From Desulfurobacterium sp. TC5-1 (lineage in GTDB: Bacteria > Aquificota > Aquificia > Desulfurobacteriales > Desulfurobacteriaceae), in NCBI RefSeq assembly GCF_000421485.1, contig NZ_ATXC01000002.1, forward strand, positions 124,001-188,000: a stretch of DNA of 64,000 nucleotides. The letters run 5' to 3'. How positions within the stretch are numbered: position 1 is the stretch's first letter; every line of letters starts with the position of its first letter. Below are positions 63,549-64,000 of this stretch, piece after piece. Both the position numbers and the translations under genes were made by a program. Under the pieces are notes generated by a model that made no database searches, was not told where the DNA came from, and saw only the letters and a program-made list of their open reading frames with translations.

Positions 63549-64000
63549 TAGATTACCCCTATCAGGTCTTTTTTAATGTCGTTCAAAAGGGAATTAATGT
63601 CTAAAATCAGAATTACTCTTCCATCGCCGGCAATTGTTGCACCGGCAATTCCGGGAATATCTTCAAGAAGAGCCCCCATTGATTTAATAACTATCTCTTC
63701 TTCTCCGTAAAGTTTATCAACAGAAACGGCAATATACTTTTCACCAACTTTAACAACAACGATGAAATTTTTATCTCCTGATTCCTCAATGCCTAAAAGT
63801 TCATTCAAGCTAAACAAAGGTAAAACTTCATCTCTTAATACAAGACTCTTAAACCTTCCAACATTTTTAACTTTTTCTTTATCGTACTTCACAATCTCTA
63901 TTATGGCATGGAGTGGGATAGAGAATATTTGATTATTAACGCCTATGATAAGGGTTCTTATAATGGCAACAGTCAGCGGTAGTTTGAGAAGAATTGTAGT
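63548..64000 (-). CDS. cheA: chemotaxis kinase CheA, C-terminal part (runs off the right edge)
   Basis: 150 codons to the window edge; the frame stays open past the ATG at 63892, so this is not a small separate protein. 'TTILLKLPLTVAIIRTLIIG' joined to 'IPLHAIIEIV' is the start of the CheA regulatory P5 domain, and 'FKSLVLRDEVLPLFSLNELL' with 'GATIAGDGRVILILDINSLL' its end. The kinase core lies beyond 64000. First visible gene of the chemotaxis-flagellar operon. Confidence 0.9.
   Translation of the reverse strand, partial: TTILLKLPLTVAIIRTLIIGVNNQIFSIPLHAIIEIVKYDKEKVKNVGRFKSLVLRDEVLPLFSLNELLGIEESGDKNFIVVVKVGEKYIAVSVDKLYGEEEIVIKSMGALLEDIPGIAGATIAGDGRVILILDINSLLNDIKKDLIGVI

Noticed and set aside
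63548-63892. stand-alone 114-residue CheW-like protein
   Set aside because: The frame continues without a stop to the window edge and the upstream residues complete the CheA P5 domain, so it is the end of cheA.

Overview
The window (64 kb) reads as a chromosome segment of a thermophilic, motile, diderm bacterium, most likely of the Aquificota (Desulfurobacterium/Thermovibrio-like). This is inference from gene content and style: many TTG starts with strong GGAGG ribosome-binding sites, Lys/Glu-rich proteins, short class-minimal enzymes, a myo-inositol-phosphate synthase of the kind used for thermophile solutes, a flagellar P/L-ring set (diderm envelope) and an MCE/Mla transporter. No rRNA or tRNA gene was recognised; the only stable RNA found is tmRNA (ssrA, minus strand 10195-10546).

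Layout. 1-2.5 kb: end of an Hsp20 gene, rRNA methyltransferase rlmD, pyrD. 2.5-8.5 kb (minus): secreted LamG protein, then rplS-rnhB-yraN and infB plus a small coupled ORF. 8.7-10.2 kb: DUF4332, DUF4282 and FmdE-like genes. 10.2-16.2 kb (minus): ssrA, a NapH-like Fe-S membrane protein, lysS-lolC/E-argA-tyrS. 16.3-28.6 kb (plus): mlaE-mlaF-mlaD, hisH, rlmB, an unknown gene, an NtrB/NtrC pair, a leuC-type dehydratase, an adenylate-kinase-like gene, pgi, rsmB, and an HDOD gene.

28.6-37.75 kb is the accessory island. It begins with decayed antitoxin-like sequence and two DUF2283 genes, then IS256-type transposase relics, then a complete type III-A CRISPR effector operon (csx1/TM1812 CARF-HEPN, cas10/csm1, csm2, csm3, csm4, csm5, cas6). 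There is no cas1/cas2 and no clear array. cas10 lacks the HD nuclease domain and is broken by a frameshift at a run of eight A. Fragments of the same IS 5' end lie on both sides of the operon in opposite orientation, and two CRISPR-repeat-like degenerate sequences lie just downstream of cas6.

37.75-53.4 kb returns to housekeeping: dus, a PflA-like radical SAM gene and a fused ComDE-like decarboxylase (minus); hslU, an M24 peptidase, fabG, acpP, a YhaM-like nuclease, purM, purN, an inactive M16 peptidase homologue, DUF523, nitronate monooxygenase, a CpoB-like lipoprotein, ino1 (plus); mtnP and a small unknown (minus). 53.4-64 kb is one long minus-strand chemotaxis/flagellar operon read cheA-cheW-mcp-cheV-cheY-flgF-flgG-flgA-flgH-flgI-flgJ(N)-flhA, with cheA running off the window edge.

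The most unusual items are the array-less, HD-less, frameshifted type III-A system with its cyclic-oligoadenylate effector between IS relics, and an MlaD protein whose C-terminus looks like an outer-membrane beta-barrel.
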